Below are positions 7,834 to 16,403 of a DNA stretch of 64,000 nt, one piece after another. A program made the translations under genes and the position numbers. Under the pieces are notes generated by a model. It was given only the letters and a program-made list of their open reading frames with translations, ran no database searches and had not been told where the DNA came from. Source of the DNA: Thiodiazotropha sp040506705 (GTDB lineage: Bacteria; Pseudomonadota; Gammaproteobacteria; Chromatiales; Chromatiaceae); assembly GCA_040506705.1 (NCBI GenBank), contig JBEVWG010000002.1, forward strand, positions 1 through 64,000. The letters run 5' to 3'. Numbering within the stretch: position 1 is the stretch's first letter; each line of letters starts with the position of its first letter.

Positions 7834-9279
7834 CTATGAAGCGTCACGATAAGATATCACAGGCAGAGTCAAGCAGGCGGTAGCGCCGCCTACTTCTCGA
7901 TTTCTCAGGCTTATCTCACCACCGTGCAGTTCTGCCACTTCACGCACAAAACTAAGACCCAATCCACTGCTACGACTACCACCATTCGGCCGGGATAAGG
8001 AGTAAAAACGCTCAAAAACTCTCTGCAGAGCGTAGTCTGGAATTCCTGGGCCTTCATCACTGACACTAAACATCCAATCCCCCCCTTCAGCCCAACTCCT
8101 CACTTCAATTACGCCACCTTCCGGAGAGAAATCGATAGCATTATCAATGAGATTCCCTATCGCCTGTCGCAGTAAAAATCGCTCAGCGATTGGTTTCTCC
8201 TTCATATCAAGCTTGCATTCAAATCTTATGCCAAGGGGTTGCAGTCTCCACTGGCGATCTTCACACAGCGACTGAATCAACTGATCCATGTCCAACGGCA
8301 CTGGATCGATAGGATTCTGTTGTTTCTCCACAGCAGCCAAACGCAGAAGTTGATCCACCACCTGATGCAGACGCGCGGCTTCATTCCGAATGTTGCCCAA
8401 AAACCGTTGTCTATCCTTCTTTTGCATATCCTCATCAAGCAACTCTGCAGTACCTTGAATTGCAGCTAGAGGACTCTTTAACTCATGAGTCAAACTATGC
8501 AGGTAGTTCTCAACATAATCTTTACCCTCTAACTCGCGCCGCATGTCATCCATAGCCTCTGCCAGTTCTGCTAATTCACGTTCCCTCAATCTGGGCACTT
8601 CGGGATGATGACCATCACGAACATTCTTAGCATAGGCAGTCAATTTACGTATGGAAAAAGTCAACCAATAGGTTATTAGGATACCCACTCCAAGTGCAGC
8701 CAGAATCATCAAAGCACCCTTCTCTTTGATATTTGCCAGCATACGCTCAACGAAGGGTTGAACAGCAACACTGGGCTTCCCTACACTGACAACACCGATA
8801 ATTTTGTTACCCCACCTGATCGGTGCTGCCACATACATGACACTACTAAAATCATCATTCGGATCTTCCTGGGTGGTTCGTGCCCCATACTCACCCAGTA
8901 GCGTCAAATAGACATCATTCCATTGCGAGTAGTCTTGCCCTACCTCTGCAGATTTTGAGTGATATAGCACTGAACCATGCACATCAGTTATATAGACAAT
9001 CATATTGGGATCACGTTTCTTCAGGAACCAAATACGAGCATCCAGCCTTCGCTCTGAAAATGCACTCATTGCCTTCTCGAAATGACCCTCGTGCAGTCTG
9101 CCGTCAGCCACTTCTTCCGCTACCAGTTCTGCCAACAGATTGGCAGTATCAACTAACACCTCCTCAAGTGACTGACGCATACCCGGGACAAGCTCTGCGG
9201 AGAAACTTCGCATAACAAACCAGATTGCAAACCCGAGTAGCAAGAAGTAGGCGAGAAAAATCCTGACGCTAAGTTTCAC
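7834..9279 (-). CDS. creC: sensor histidine kinase CreC
   Basis: Membrane histidine kinase of 481 residues. Transmembrane helix 1 is at ~7-25, a periplasmic sensor (Cache-like, with VYITDVHGSVLYHS) follows to ~185, helix 2 is at ~188-210, then HAMP, the dimerisation/phosphoacceptor helix with H265 in LTHELKSPLAAI, and the ATPase domain (NLIDNAIDFSPEGG, DEGPGIP, GLGLSFV). The pairing with a CreB-like regulator, shared start/stop overlap of 11 bases and downstream creD identify it as CreC. CreC responds to carbon/metabolic state in E. coli. The signal in this organism is not known. Confidence 0.9.
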   Translation of the reverse strand: MKLSVRIFLAYFLLLGFAIWFVMRSFSAELVPGMRQSLEEVLVDTANLLAELVAEEVADGRLHEGHFEKAMSAFSERRLDARIWFLKKRDPNMIVYITDVHGSVLYHSKSAEVGQDYSQWNDVYLTLLGEYGARTTQEDPNDDFSSVMYVAAPIRWGNKIIGVVSVGKPSVAVQPFVERMLANIKEKGALMILAALGVGILITYWLTFSIRKLTAYAKNVRDGHHPEVPRLRERELAELAEAMDDMRRELEGKDYVENYLHSLTHELKSPLAAIQGTAELLDEDMQKKDRQRFLGNIRNEAARLHQVVDQLLRLAAVEKQQNPIDPVPLDMDQLIQSLCEDRQWRLQPLGIRFECKLDMKEKPIAERFLLRQAIGNLIDNAIDFSPEGGVIEVRSWAEGGDWMFSVSDEGPGIPDYALQRVFERFYSLSRPNGGSRSSGLGLSFVREVAELHGGEISLRNREVGGATACLTLPVISYRDAS

Positions 9280-9961
9280 TAACCGTACCGCTGATACTGT
9301 AGCCTATACCACGATGAGTCTTAATTGGATTCTCACCCTCTCGAACCAGTCTCAACTTCGATCGCAAGGTTTTTATATGAGTATCCACCGCACGCTCCAG
9401 ACTCTCACCTGATTCAGGCCAGACCCGATCCATGATCTCTCCCCTGGAGTAGATTCGTTCCGGATGTTGTAAAAGCGTTCTCAGTACTTCGTATTCATAG
9501 CGTGTGAGATCAAGCCAGCTATCATGGTATTTAATTCGGTAACGATCACAATCAACAGCAAAAGTTGTCTGAATCGTTTTTATTGGAGTTGCAGTTTTTT
9601 GGGTACGCTTTAGAATTGTCTTGACTCGTGCGGTCAACTCTCTGGGACTGAAAGGTTTTCCCATATAGTCATCACCACCTATCTCCAAGCCGACAATCCG
9701 ATCCACTTCATCATTGCGTGCCGTTAAGAAGATGATAGGTATCTCAGAAAAGCGCCGTATCTCTTTGCAAAACTCAAATCCATTCCCATCGGGTAGGCCA
9801 ACATCAAGAACCAAAAGAGCCGCCTCAGGGTGTACTTTCAGCCAGGAAACCCCTTCACTACCCAGCTTGAACCATTCAGTGGAAAAGCCCTCACTTTTTA
9901 GCGCATATAGCACCATATCTGCGATGGATGATTCATCTTCAATTAATAAAACAGTCTGCAA
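9269..9961 (-). CDS. creB: response regulator CreB
   Basis: OmpR-family response regulator of 230 residues. The receiver domain has acidic residues at 9-10, phosphoacceptor D53 in LLVLDVGLPDGN, the conserved T in IIFLTARNDEVD and the Lys of GKPFSP. The C-terminal winged helix contains LTRYEYEVLRTLLQHP and VDTHIKTLRSKL. It is first in a creB-creC-creD operon and overlaps creC. CreA is absent, unlike the E. coli creABCD arrangement. The 276 bases upstream to the next gene contain no clear promoter that I could identify. Confidence 0.9.
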   Translation of the reverse strand: MQTVLLIEDESSIADMVLYALKSEGFSTEWFKLGSEGVSWLKVHPEAALLVLDVGLPDGNGFEFCKEIRRFSEIPIIFLTARNDEVDRIVGLEIGGDDYMGKPFSPRELTARVKTILKRTQKTATPIKTIQTTFAVDCDRYRIKYHDSWLDLTRYEYEVLRTLLQHPERIYSRGEIMDRVWPESGESLERAVDTHIKTLRSKLRLVREGENPIKTHRGIGYSISGTVSET

Positions 9962-10237
9962 AATATCCTAGTCCTTTATATTCACCACGCTATCATTTAA
10001 TCTCAAATTCGAACCAATATGGCTATCCTGATGCTCTCGCAGCCAGCTTCCCTGCTTTTTTTCTGAAGTTACTCTACCTATTAACCTGGCGACTTATTAA
10101 GATTAATGATTGTAATGTAACAAATGTTCCAGACAATCCCGCTACAGCATGCAAAATAACCTCAGTTGCGACAATCATGCTGCACATGAGACATATTAGC
10201 AGGAGTTAACAACCATGACTGTAGAACGAATTACAGT

Positions 10238-12067
10238 CTAAGTTTCGACTGAAAAGATCAATGGCACCATGACCAAGGTAACAATCAATGCCAGTACCTG
10301 GAGCGGAACACCAATCTTCAGAAAATCACTAAAGCGATAGTTACCTGGACCAAGTATCAATGTATTTACCGGTGAGGCCACGGGTGTCGCGAATGCTGTG
10401 GAAGCTGCAATCGCGACTGTCATTAAAAACGGCGCTGGAGAGAGTCCCATATCGAGCGCAAGGTTAAGCGCGATCGGCGCAATCAATACTGTAGTTGCCG
10501 TATTGGAGATAAACTGACTAAACAGTGAGGTAAGCAGAAACAGCCCGCCCAGTACCGCCCTGGGCCCCATATCATGAAAAAATTCTGCCAAGCTAGTGAC
10601 CATCATGCCTGAACCACCTGTCACTTCCAAAGCACGCGCCAGGGGTAACATGCCTGCAATCAGCACCAGACTCTGCCAGTTCATAGACCGGTAGGCCTCA
10701 TCCATACTGACACACCGAGTTGCTATCATGGCAAAGGCACCCAACATCACTGCCACCAGATTAGAGGTAAGCTGAAGGGTCATTACAATCAACATACCTA
10801 AGGTGACCAATACAGCCCAGGGCGCCTGGTTTCCATGCCAAGTACGCTCGACTATCTCCTGAGGCAGCTCCAGCAACGCCAGATCACGCCTGGGGCCGTT
10901 CATCTGTTCCAATGCTTCCCAAGGACCGGCCAGCAACATCATGTCGCCCGCCTCCATCCTGGTCTGATCAAAATCGAGCGCCATTGGTTGATCAGCCCGT
11001 CGAATCGAGAGTACAGTCAGACCCTGACGGTTGCGGAAGTTACCCTCTCGCACGGTCTTGCCAACCAGCGGTGACCCTGGCACCACCAAAGCCTCAGCCA
11101 TACCGAACTGGCCCTGTAGACGTCTGCGCAGCCCGGAGGGAAAACCCAGGTCACTTAGTCCCAGATAATCTGCATGGCGATCTATTATTGCCTGGGGTGC
11201 CACTACATATAGTTCATCCCCCTGACGCAGGCGTGTGCCGATCAAAACCGGCTTCAAAGCAGTCAATAGTGCGCCATGTCGCTCCACTGCCATTACGGTA
11301 ATAGCGAAATTTCTTCTTAATCCAACCTCACCCACAGTCATATCACAAAGGAGTGATCCGGTTCGAACCTGCAGTCGGTGCAGTCCCTCCGTTATACCGT
11401 ACTCCTCTGCCATGTCATGCAGGCTCCGCCTTGCCAACTCACCTTCAGCCACCTTTCCGCCAGGCAATAATCGCCTTCCCATAGTCAGCATGTAGACAAT
11501 ACCAACAAGCAGGATTGCACCACCAATAGGTGCAAAGTCAAAAAAGCCAAAACCTTCCATGCCGGCATCCACCAAGGCCCGACTAACTGCAAGATTTGGC
11601 GGTGTACCAATCAGCGTCAACATACCACCAATGAGCGAAGCAAAGGCTAGTGGCAGCAGCAATCTACGTGCAGCCAAGCCAGCAGAACGGGCCATGCTCA
11701 TAACCACAGGAATAAAAATTGCCACCACACCAGTAGAGCTCATAAAAGCGGAGAGTATCGCTACTGTCGGCATCAATAGAAGAATCAGATGCCACTCACT
11801 ACCTCGTCCTATGGTAGCAATGCGCTGTCCAACCCACGCTGCCACACCGGTTCGATGCAGACCTTCCCCAATAACAAACAGCCCAGCTATCATCATCACC
11901 AGTGGATCACCGAAGCCAGCAATAGCTTCGGAAGGTGTAACCACACCGGAAATCGCCAGAGCAAGAATTACAAAAGCTGCGGTCAGATCGAGTCTTACGC
12001 GACCGCTAAAGAATAAGATTATCGCGACAAGGATTAGCGCGAAGACAAAGTAGGGTTGCCAGATCAC
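10238..12067 (-). CDS. SLC13-family permease with TrkA-C domains (YfbS-like)
   Basis: Integral membrane transporter of 609 residues, the same size as E. coli YfbS. Hydrophobic helices occupy ~1-195, two soluble RCK/TrkA-C domains follow at ~215-300 and ~310-395 (GDELYVVAPQ, AGDMMLLAG), and a second membrane half runs from ~410 to the end. The SLC13/CitT signatures include LIGTPPNLAVSRAL in the first half and SNTATTVLIAPIALNLA with ATPVASPVNTLILGPG in the second. The family moves dicarboxylates or sulfate with sodium. TrkA-C-bearing members have been linked to sulfate uptake, but the substrate cannot be read from sequence. It is monocistronic as far as I can see. A weak 7-bp hairpin (10217-10238) lies at the stop codon. 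Confidence 0.85.
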   Translation of the reverse strand: MIWQPYFVFALILVAIILFFSGRVRLDLTAAFVILALAISGVVTPSEAIAGFGDPLVMMIAGLFVIGEGLHRTGVAAWVGQRIATIGRGSEWHLILLLMPTVAILSAFMSSTGVVAIFIPVVMSMARSAGLAARRLLLPLAFASLIGGMLTLIGTPPNLAVSRALVDAGMEGFGFFDFAPIGGAILLVGIVYMLTMGRRLLPGGKVAEGELARRSLHDMAEEYGITEGLHRLQVRTGSLLCDMTVGEVGLRRNFAITVMAVERHGALLTALKPVLIGTRLRQGDELYVVAPQAIIDRHADYLGLSDLGFPSGLRRRLQGQFGMAEALVVPGSPLVGKTVREGNFRNRQGLTVLSIRRADQPMALDFDQTRMEAGDMMLLAGPWEALEQMNGPRRDLALLELPQEIVERTWHGNQAPWAVLVTLGMLIVMTLQLTSNLVAVMLGAFAMIATRCVSMDEAYRSMNWQSLVLIAGMLPLARALEVTGGSGMMVTSLAEFFHDMGPRAVLGGLFLLTSLFSQFISNTATTVLIAPIALNLALDMGLSPAPFLMTVAIAASTAFATPVASPVNTLILGPGNYRFSDFLKIGVPLQVLALIVTLVMVPLIFSVET

Positions 12068-12177
12068 ATGGATTCCAGGAGTCAGCTATTGAATTGTTTC
12101 GATCCACTCATCAGAAGCAAGTGGAAGCCTGAAAAGGGGTCGATTAAAGCCTAACTCTAATGCAATCAACCATCCTC

Positions 12178-13302
12178 TTACAGTAATACCAGATTATCCC
12201 TATGTATTAACTCATCCTCATCCACATACCCCAGAACCTCTTCAATGCGGCTGCTGGGTATACCCTTCAGACGTATCGTCTCCTGGGCACTATAGTTGAC
12301 CAGACCCCGGGCAATTTCATTTCCAGCAAGATCAAGGCAGACGACAACTTCGCCACGCCCAAAATCTCCCTTAACGTCACAGACCCCAACCGCCAGCAGA
12401 CTGCTCCCCTGCTCACGTAACACACGTACCGCACCATCATCCAAAGTCAGGCTTCCTCGTGGTTGAAGCTGACCAGCTAACCAGCGTTTTCTTGCCGCCT
12501 GTCTCTCCTGGACTGGTACCAATAGTGTTCCAACCTCCTCACCTCGGGAAATGGCATCTAGAACATGCTGAGTTCTACCCGATGCGATAATCGTACCTGT
12601 ACCGGAACGAGCAGCCAGCCTTGCAGCCCGTACCTTGGTTACCATACCCCCCAAACCGAGCCCACTCGCACTGCCCCCTGCCACAACATCGAGTTGCGGA
12701 TTATCGACTCGCATCATATTGATCATAGAGGCATCAGGGTTGAAGCGTGGATCAGCATCAAACAGACCCTCCTGGTCTGTTAACAACACCAACAGATCAG
12801 CCTCGATCAGATTTGCCACTAAAGCAGCCAGGGTATCGTTGTCTCCGAAACGAAGCTCATCGGTTGTTACCGTATCGTTTTCGTTGACCACAGGAACCAC
12901 ACCCAATTCAAGCAGGGTACGAAGCGTACTGCGCGCATTCAAATAGCGGGAACGATTTTCAAGATCATCCCGGGTCAGCAGAACTTGAGCCGTGTGCAGA
13001 TCATATTTTTGGAATCCCGCCTCCCAGGCATGCACCAATCCCATCTGGCCTATGGCCGCCGCCGCCTGCAGTTCATTTAGATTATGAGGACGGGCTCTCC
13101 AGCCCATTCGACTCATACCTTCCGCGACAGCTCCAGACGATACCAGCACCACTTCATTACCGGCATGCCGGAGTGCAGACATCTGTTCAACCCATGCAGA
13201 GAGTAATTCATGGGATAAACCCTTACCGTCAGCAGTAAGTAATGCGCTTCCGATCTTTATAACCCAGCGCCTCGAACTGGTGATCTTTTCCCGGGAAATC
13301 AT
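12178..13302 (-). CDS. proB: glutamate 5-kinase ProB
   Basis: Phosphorylates L-glutamate with ATP to gamma-glutamyl phosphate, the first step of proline synthesis. The 374-residue protein has the amino-acid kinase domain (~10-260) with VIKIGSALLTADGKG, VLVSSGAVAEG, VPVVNENDTVTTDELRFGDND and GLGLGGMVTKVRAA, followed by a C-terminal PUA domain (~280-365), the full-length bacterial form. It lies 56 bases downstream of obg, the usual gammaproteobacterial order, and is probably cotranscribed with it. Confidence 0.96.
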   Translation of the reverse strand: MISREKITSSRRWVIKIGSALLTADGKGLSHELLSAWVEQMSALRHAGNEVVLVSSGAVAEGMSRMGWRARPHNLNELQAAAAIGQMGLVHAWEAGFQKYDLHTAQVLLTRDDLENRSRYLNARSTLRTLLELGVVPVVNENDTVTTDELRFGDNDTLAALVANLIEADLLVLLTDQEGLFDADPRFNPDASMINMMRVDNPQLDVVAGGSASGLGLGGMVTKVRAARLAARSGTGTIIASGRTQHVLDAISRGEEVGTLLVPVQERQAARKRWLAGQLQPRGSLTLDDGAVRVLREQGSSLLAVGVCDVKGDFGRGEVVVCLDLAGNEIARGLVNYSAQETIRLKGIPSSRIEEVLGYVDEDELIHRDNLVLL

Positions 13303-13358
13303 TTGCTACCTGATGTGGTGGTTTAAGTTAATCGACTATCCCATGAGTGATTCTGCTA

Positions 13359-14432
13359 TCAGCTTTGCAGTGGATCCCACTCAGCATCATCATCTTCTTC
13401 TACAGGCTGCTCCTCAAGCCGCCAAATCTCCTCGAGTCGTAACATGAGGTCCGATACAAGTTGCTTTGTACCCTCACCACTTACTGCTGAGATGCCATAA
13501 ACCGGCCCTTCCCAAGCCAATGCCTCACACAGATTGCGACTTCTCTCTTCAAAATCATCTGCCATCAGCAGATCTTTTTTATTCAGCACAAGCCAACGCT
13601 CTTTGGTTGAAAGCTCATCAGAATAACGCGATAGCTCCTTTTCAATCTGACGAACTTCAGCTGCACTGTCAATGGTCTCATCCAATGGTGCAATATCTAC
13701 AAGATGAAGCAATAGACGGGTACGGGAGAGGTGCTTGAGAAACTGCAATCCAAGACCTGCACCCTCTGCTGCACCCTCAATCACACCAGGAATATCGGCC
13801 ACGACAAAGCTATGATCATGACCGAGACTGACAACACCGAGATTGGGATAGAGGGTAGTGAAGGGGTAATCCGCTACACGGGGCCGGGCACTGGAAACCT
13901 TGCTGATCAGGCTCGACTTACCCGCATTCGGCATTCCCAACAGACCAACATCCGCCAATAGAATCAACTCCAGGCGTAATTCCCGACGATCACCTTCAGT
14001 ACCATAGGTAAATTGCCGTGGTGAACGATTTGTGCTGCTTTTAAAGTGCACATTACCTATTCCCCGCTCCCCCCCCTTGGCGACCAGCATACTCTGCTGG
14101 TGCTCCAGCAGCTCACCCAGTAACTCCCCGGTTTCGTCATCCAGAATACGTGTGCCCACCGGTACTCGCACCTTGAGATCACTGCCTTTTCGACCGGTAC
14201 GTTCACGGCCCATGCCATTCTGGCCACGCTCTGCCTTATGGGTTCTCTGTGTGCGAAAGTCCACCAGGGTGTTGAGGCCGCTATCGGCAATCAGGTAAAC
14301 ACTGCCGCCATTGCCCCCATCACCACCATCAGGCCCGCCTTTGGGAATATACTTCTCGCGCCGAAAACCGGCACAACCATTTCCCCCGTCTCCGGCAATA
14401 ACTTTTATCTTGGCTTCGTCTACAAATTTCAT
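13359..14432 (-). CDS. obg: GTPase Obg/CgtA
   Basis: Ribosome-assembly GTPase of 357 residues. The glycine-rich Obg fold occupies ~1-158 (GGDGGNGCAGFRREKYIPKGGPDGGDGG). The G domain at ~159-330 has G1 GMPNAGKSS, G2 region DYPFTT, G3 DIPGVIEGA, G4 NKKD and G5 SAVSGEG. A short acidic tail ends the protein (EEDDDAEW). It acts in 50S maturation and stringent-response control. A good terminator hairpin separates it from rpmA upstream, so it may have its own promoter or depend on read-through. Confidence 0.96.
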   Translation of the reverse strand: MKFVDEAKIKVIAGDGGNGCAGFRREKYIPKGGPDGGDGGNGGSVYLIADSGLNTLVDFRTQRTHKAERGQNGMGRERTGRKGSDLKVRVPVGTRILDDETGELLGELLEHQQSMLVAKGGERGIGNVHFKSSTNRSPRQFTYGTEGDRRELRLELILLADVGLLGMPNAGKSSLISKVSSARPRVADYPFTTLYPNLGVVSLGHDHSFVVADIPGVIEGAAEGAGLGLQFLKHLSRTRLLLHLVDIAPLDETIDSAAEVRQIEKELSRYSDELSTKERWLVLNKKDLLMADDFEERSRNLCEALAWEGPVYGISAVSGEGTKQLVSDLMLRLEEIWRLEEQPVEEDDDAEWDPLQS

Positions 14433-14602
14433 AGGCTGATGTACTGTCTCATACTAATGCGTGAAATCCGCGTGACGCCAGGCCATCGTCTGAGTTGCGC
14501 TGCCTGACAAGGAGCTGCCATTGTTGGCGCATCGCGCCTTGCCTTGGAAAGAGTGCAAGCCTCTGATATCACGCTTGAGTTAGAGACAGTGCACTAAAAC
14601 GC

Positions 14603-14631
14603 AAAAAGCCTCGTACACAGACGAGGCTTTT
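14603..14631 (-). terminator. intrinsic terminator after rpmA
   Basis: An 11-bp stem (14604-14614 with 14621-14631, core GCCTCGT/ACGAGGC) with a 6-base loop is followed on the minus strand by TTTTTGCGTTTT. It lies 23 bases past the rpmA stop and would end or attenuate the rplU-rpmA transcript before obg. Confidence 0.85.
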
Positions 14632-14653
14632 GAGCGTTAATTCCGTAGTAATA

Positions 14654-14911
14654 CTAGTCGGTAACAACGCTCACATATTTGCGATTGCGAGGGCCCTTGA
14701 CTTCAAACTTCACGGTACCGTCTGCTTTGGCAAACAGGGTGTGATCCTTGCCAATGCCAACATTTACGCCATTATGGAACTGGGTGCCACGCTGACGAAC
14801 GATGATATTTCCAGCTTTTATAGCCTGATCACCGAAAATCTTGACGCCAAGACGTTTGGATTCCGAATCGCGGCCGTTACGTGTACTACCGCCTGCTTTT
14901 TTATGAGCCAT
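14654..14911 (-). CDS. rpmA: 50S ribosomal protein L27
   Basis: Ribosomal protein L27, 85 residues. It begins MAHKKAGGSTRNGRDSESKR, so it has the gammaproteobacterial type of N terminus that reaches into the peptidyl-transferase centre without the cleaved leader found in Firmicutes. The conserved GNIIVRQRGTQFHNGVNVG follows. It is nine bases downstream of rplU. Confidence 0.98.
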   Translation of the reverse strand: MAHKKAGGSTRNGRDSESKRLGVKIFGDQAIKAGNIIVRQRGTQFHNGVNVGIGKDHTLFAKADGTVKFEVKGPRNRKYVSVVTD

Positions 14912-14920
14912 CTCTCTCTC

Positions 14921-15232
14921 CTAACCGCTAATGCCAGTGACTTGCAACTCAGTGAACCACTGACGATGCCCCTGACGTTTCATATGGTGCTTGCGGCGAC
15001 GAAACTTAATGATCTTCACTTTCTTGCCACGACCAATGGATTTAACAGTAGCCGTTACCTTGCCGCCTTCAACATAGGGCGTACCGACTTTCACATCATC
15101 ACCATTGGTGATCATAAGAACCTTATCCAGCTCCACCGAAGCGCCCTCATCAGCAGTCAGCATTTCGACTTTGATGGTATCGCCTTCAGAAACGCGGTAC
15201 TGTTTTCCGCCGGTTTGAATTACCGCATACAT
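14921..15232 (-). CDS. rplU: 50S ribosomal protein L21
   Basis: Ribosomal protein L21, 103 residues, the standard bacterial length. It has MYAVIQTGGKQYRVSEGD at the start and the basic KIIKFRRRKHHMKRQGHRQ region near the end that binds 23S rRNA. It is first in the rplU-rpmA transcript, behind a strong consensus promoter. Confidence 0.98.
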   Translation of the reverse strand: MYAVIQTGGKQYRVSEGDTIKVEMLTADEGASVELDKVLMITNGDDVKVGTPYVEGGKVTATVKSIGRGKKVKIIKFRRRKHHMKRQGHRQWFTELQVTGISG

Positions 15233-15297
15233 TGCATTAATCCCCGAAATATCCCGTTATTCCCCCAGCCAGACATCTGGCGAGGTAAAGAGCCGGA

Positions 15298-15326
15298 ATT
15301 CTACCCGTACACTTTCAATGGGTCAA
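15298..15326 (-). promoter_or_regulatory. sigma-70 promoter of rplU-rpmA
   Basis: On the minus strand a -35 TTGACC (15321-15326) and a -10 TAGAAT (15298-15303) are separated by exactly 17 bases. Transcription would begin near 15291, giving a leader of about 60 bases before rplU. Confidence 0.75.
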
Positions 15327-15379
15327 CCCAAAGCGTGTATCAATTCTACTGAAATTACCCTAACCCTGTTTGTTGCGCT

Positions 15380-16303
15380 TTAAGCCTGAGCGACGGCACG
15401 CTTTTCAGCCTCGATAAATATCCGTTTTATCTGGGAAAATTCTGCTTTAATCGCCAAATCCATCTCTGCTATCGACTTCTCAACCTGGTCAGCGGTCAGA
15501 TGATCCTTAAAGTCCACGCTGAGATTGACCAACACAAAATCCGGCCCCATATGCATGGTGAGTACTTCATTCACGTGATCCACGCTCTCCTTATCAGCAA
15601 CTATTGCCTTAATACCTTGAATCACAGGCTGATTTGCACTCTCTCCAATTAATAGACCCTTCGTCTCATAGGCGAGCCATATCGCTGTTCCCACAAGTAT
15701 TAAGCCGATTACTACCGACGCCAAACCATCGAAAAGCGGAAATCCGGTCATCTGCGCCAGCATAACGCCTAAAAATGCCACAATAAGTCCCAGCAGTGCT
15801 GCCGTATCTTCGAACAAAACAACAAATATAGAGGGATCTTTTGCCCTTTGAACCGCCTCCATATATCCCCATTTACCTTTCACCTTGGTGAATTCCCTGA
15901 AGGCGAATAGCCAGGCTGCCCCCTCAAACAACATGGCTAACCCTAGTACCACATAGTTTATTATCGGGTTACTGATCGGTTCCGGGTGCTGAATATGTTT
16001 AATCCCTTCATAGATAGAAATACCGCCACCCAGTGCGAAAATCAGGATCGCAACGATAAAGCTCCAGAAATAGATCTCCTTGCCATAGCCGAAAGGAAAA
16101 GCCTCATCCGCCGGTTTTTCAGCACGGGCCATGCCATACAGCAGTAACCCCTGATTCCCGGTATCAACAAGGGAGTGGATGCCCTCGGATAGCATTGCAG
16201 AGCTACCAGTAAAAAATGCAGCGACAAATTTGGTAATCGAGATCAATGAATTACCAGCCAATGCTGCGAAAATAACTTTTTTAGAACCAGATGCCACAAC
16301 CAA
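15380..16303 (-). CDS. cation diffusion facilitator family transporter
   Basis: Proton-coupled metal efflux protein of 307 residues in the inner membrane. Membrane helices cover ~8-220, with SSAMLSEGIHSLVDTGNQ in helix 2 and a matching FLGVMLAQMTGFPLFDGLASVVIG in the later helices, followed by a C-terminal cytoplasmic dimerisation domain (~225-295). The His in HSLVDTGN and Asp in LFDGLAS occupy the usual metal-site region. The HSLVDTGNQGLL pattern resembles the SLC30A9-like branch rather than classic ZitB/FieF, so the metal (zinc, manganese or iron) is uncertain. It is separate from the convergent or adjacent genes and no operon partner is evident. Confidence 0.88.
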   Translation of the reverse strand: MVVASGSKKVIFAALAGNSLISITKFVAAFFTGSSAMLSEGIHSLVDTGNQGLLLYGMARAEKPADEAFPFGYGKEIYFWSFIVAILIFALGGGISIYEGIKHIQHPEPISNPIINYVVLGLAMLFEGAAWLFAFREFTKVKGKWGYMEAVQRAKDPSIFVVLFEDTAALLGLIVAFLGVMLAQMTGFPLFDGLASVVIGLILVGTAIWLAYETKGLLIGESANQPVIQGIKAIVADKESVDHVNEVLTMHMGPDFVLVNLSVDFKDHLTADQVEKSIAEMDLAIKAEFSQIKRIFIEAEKRAVAQA

Positions 16304-16403
16304 ACTCCTTCAACAGGTAGCCAATAAGCCGATCAATGCGACGCAGAGTATATCCTTTCTCAGCACCCAGGGAGTTCCGTCAGCTAAAAAAAACGTTAAG
16401 AGA

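Noticed and set aside
11559..12053. 164-residue open frame opposite the SLC13 permease
   Set aside because: It is antisense to a conserved transmembrane region, with no ribosome site or family resemblance.
14630..15352. 240-residue open frame on the plus strand opposite rpmA and rplU
   Set aside because: It lies entirely over two certain ribosomal protein genes and their promoter, so it is a shadow frame.
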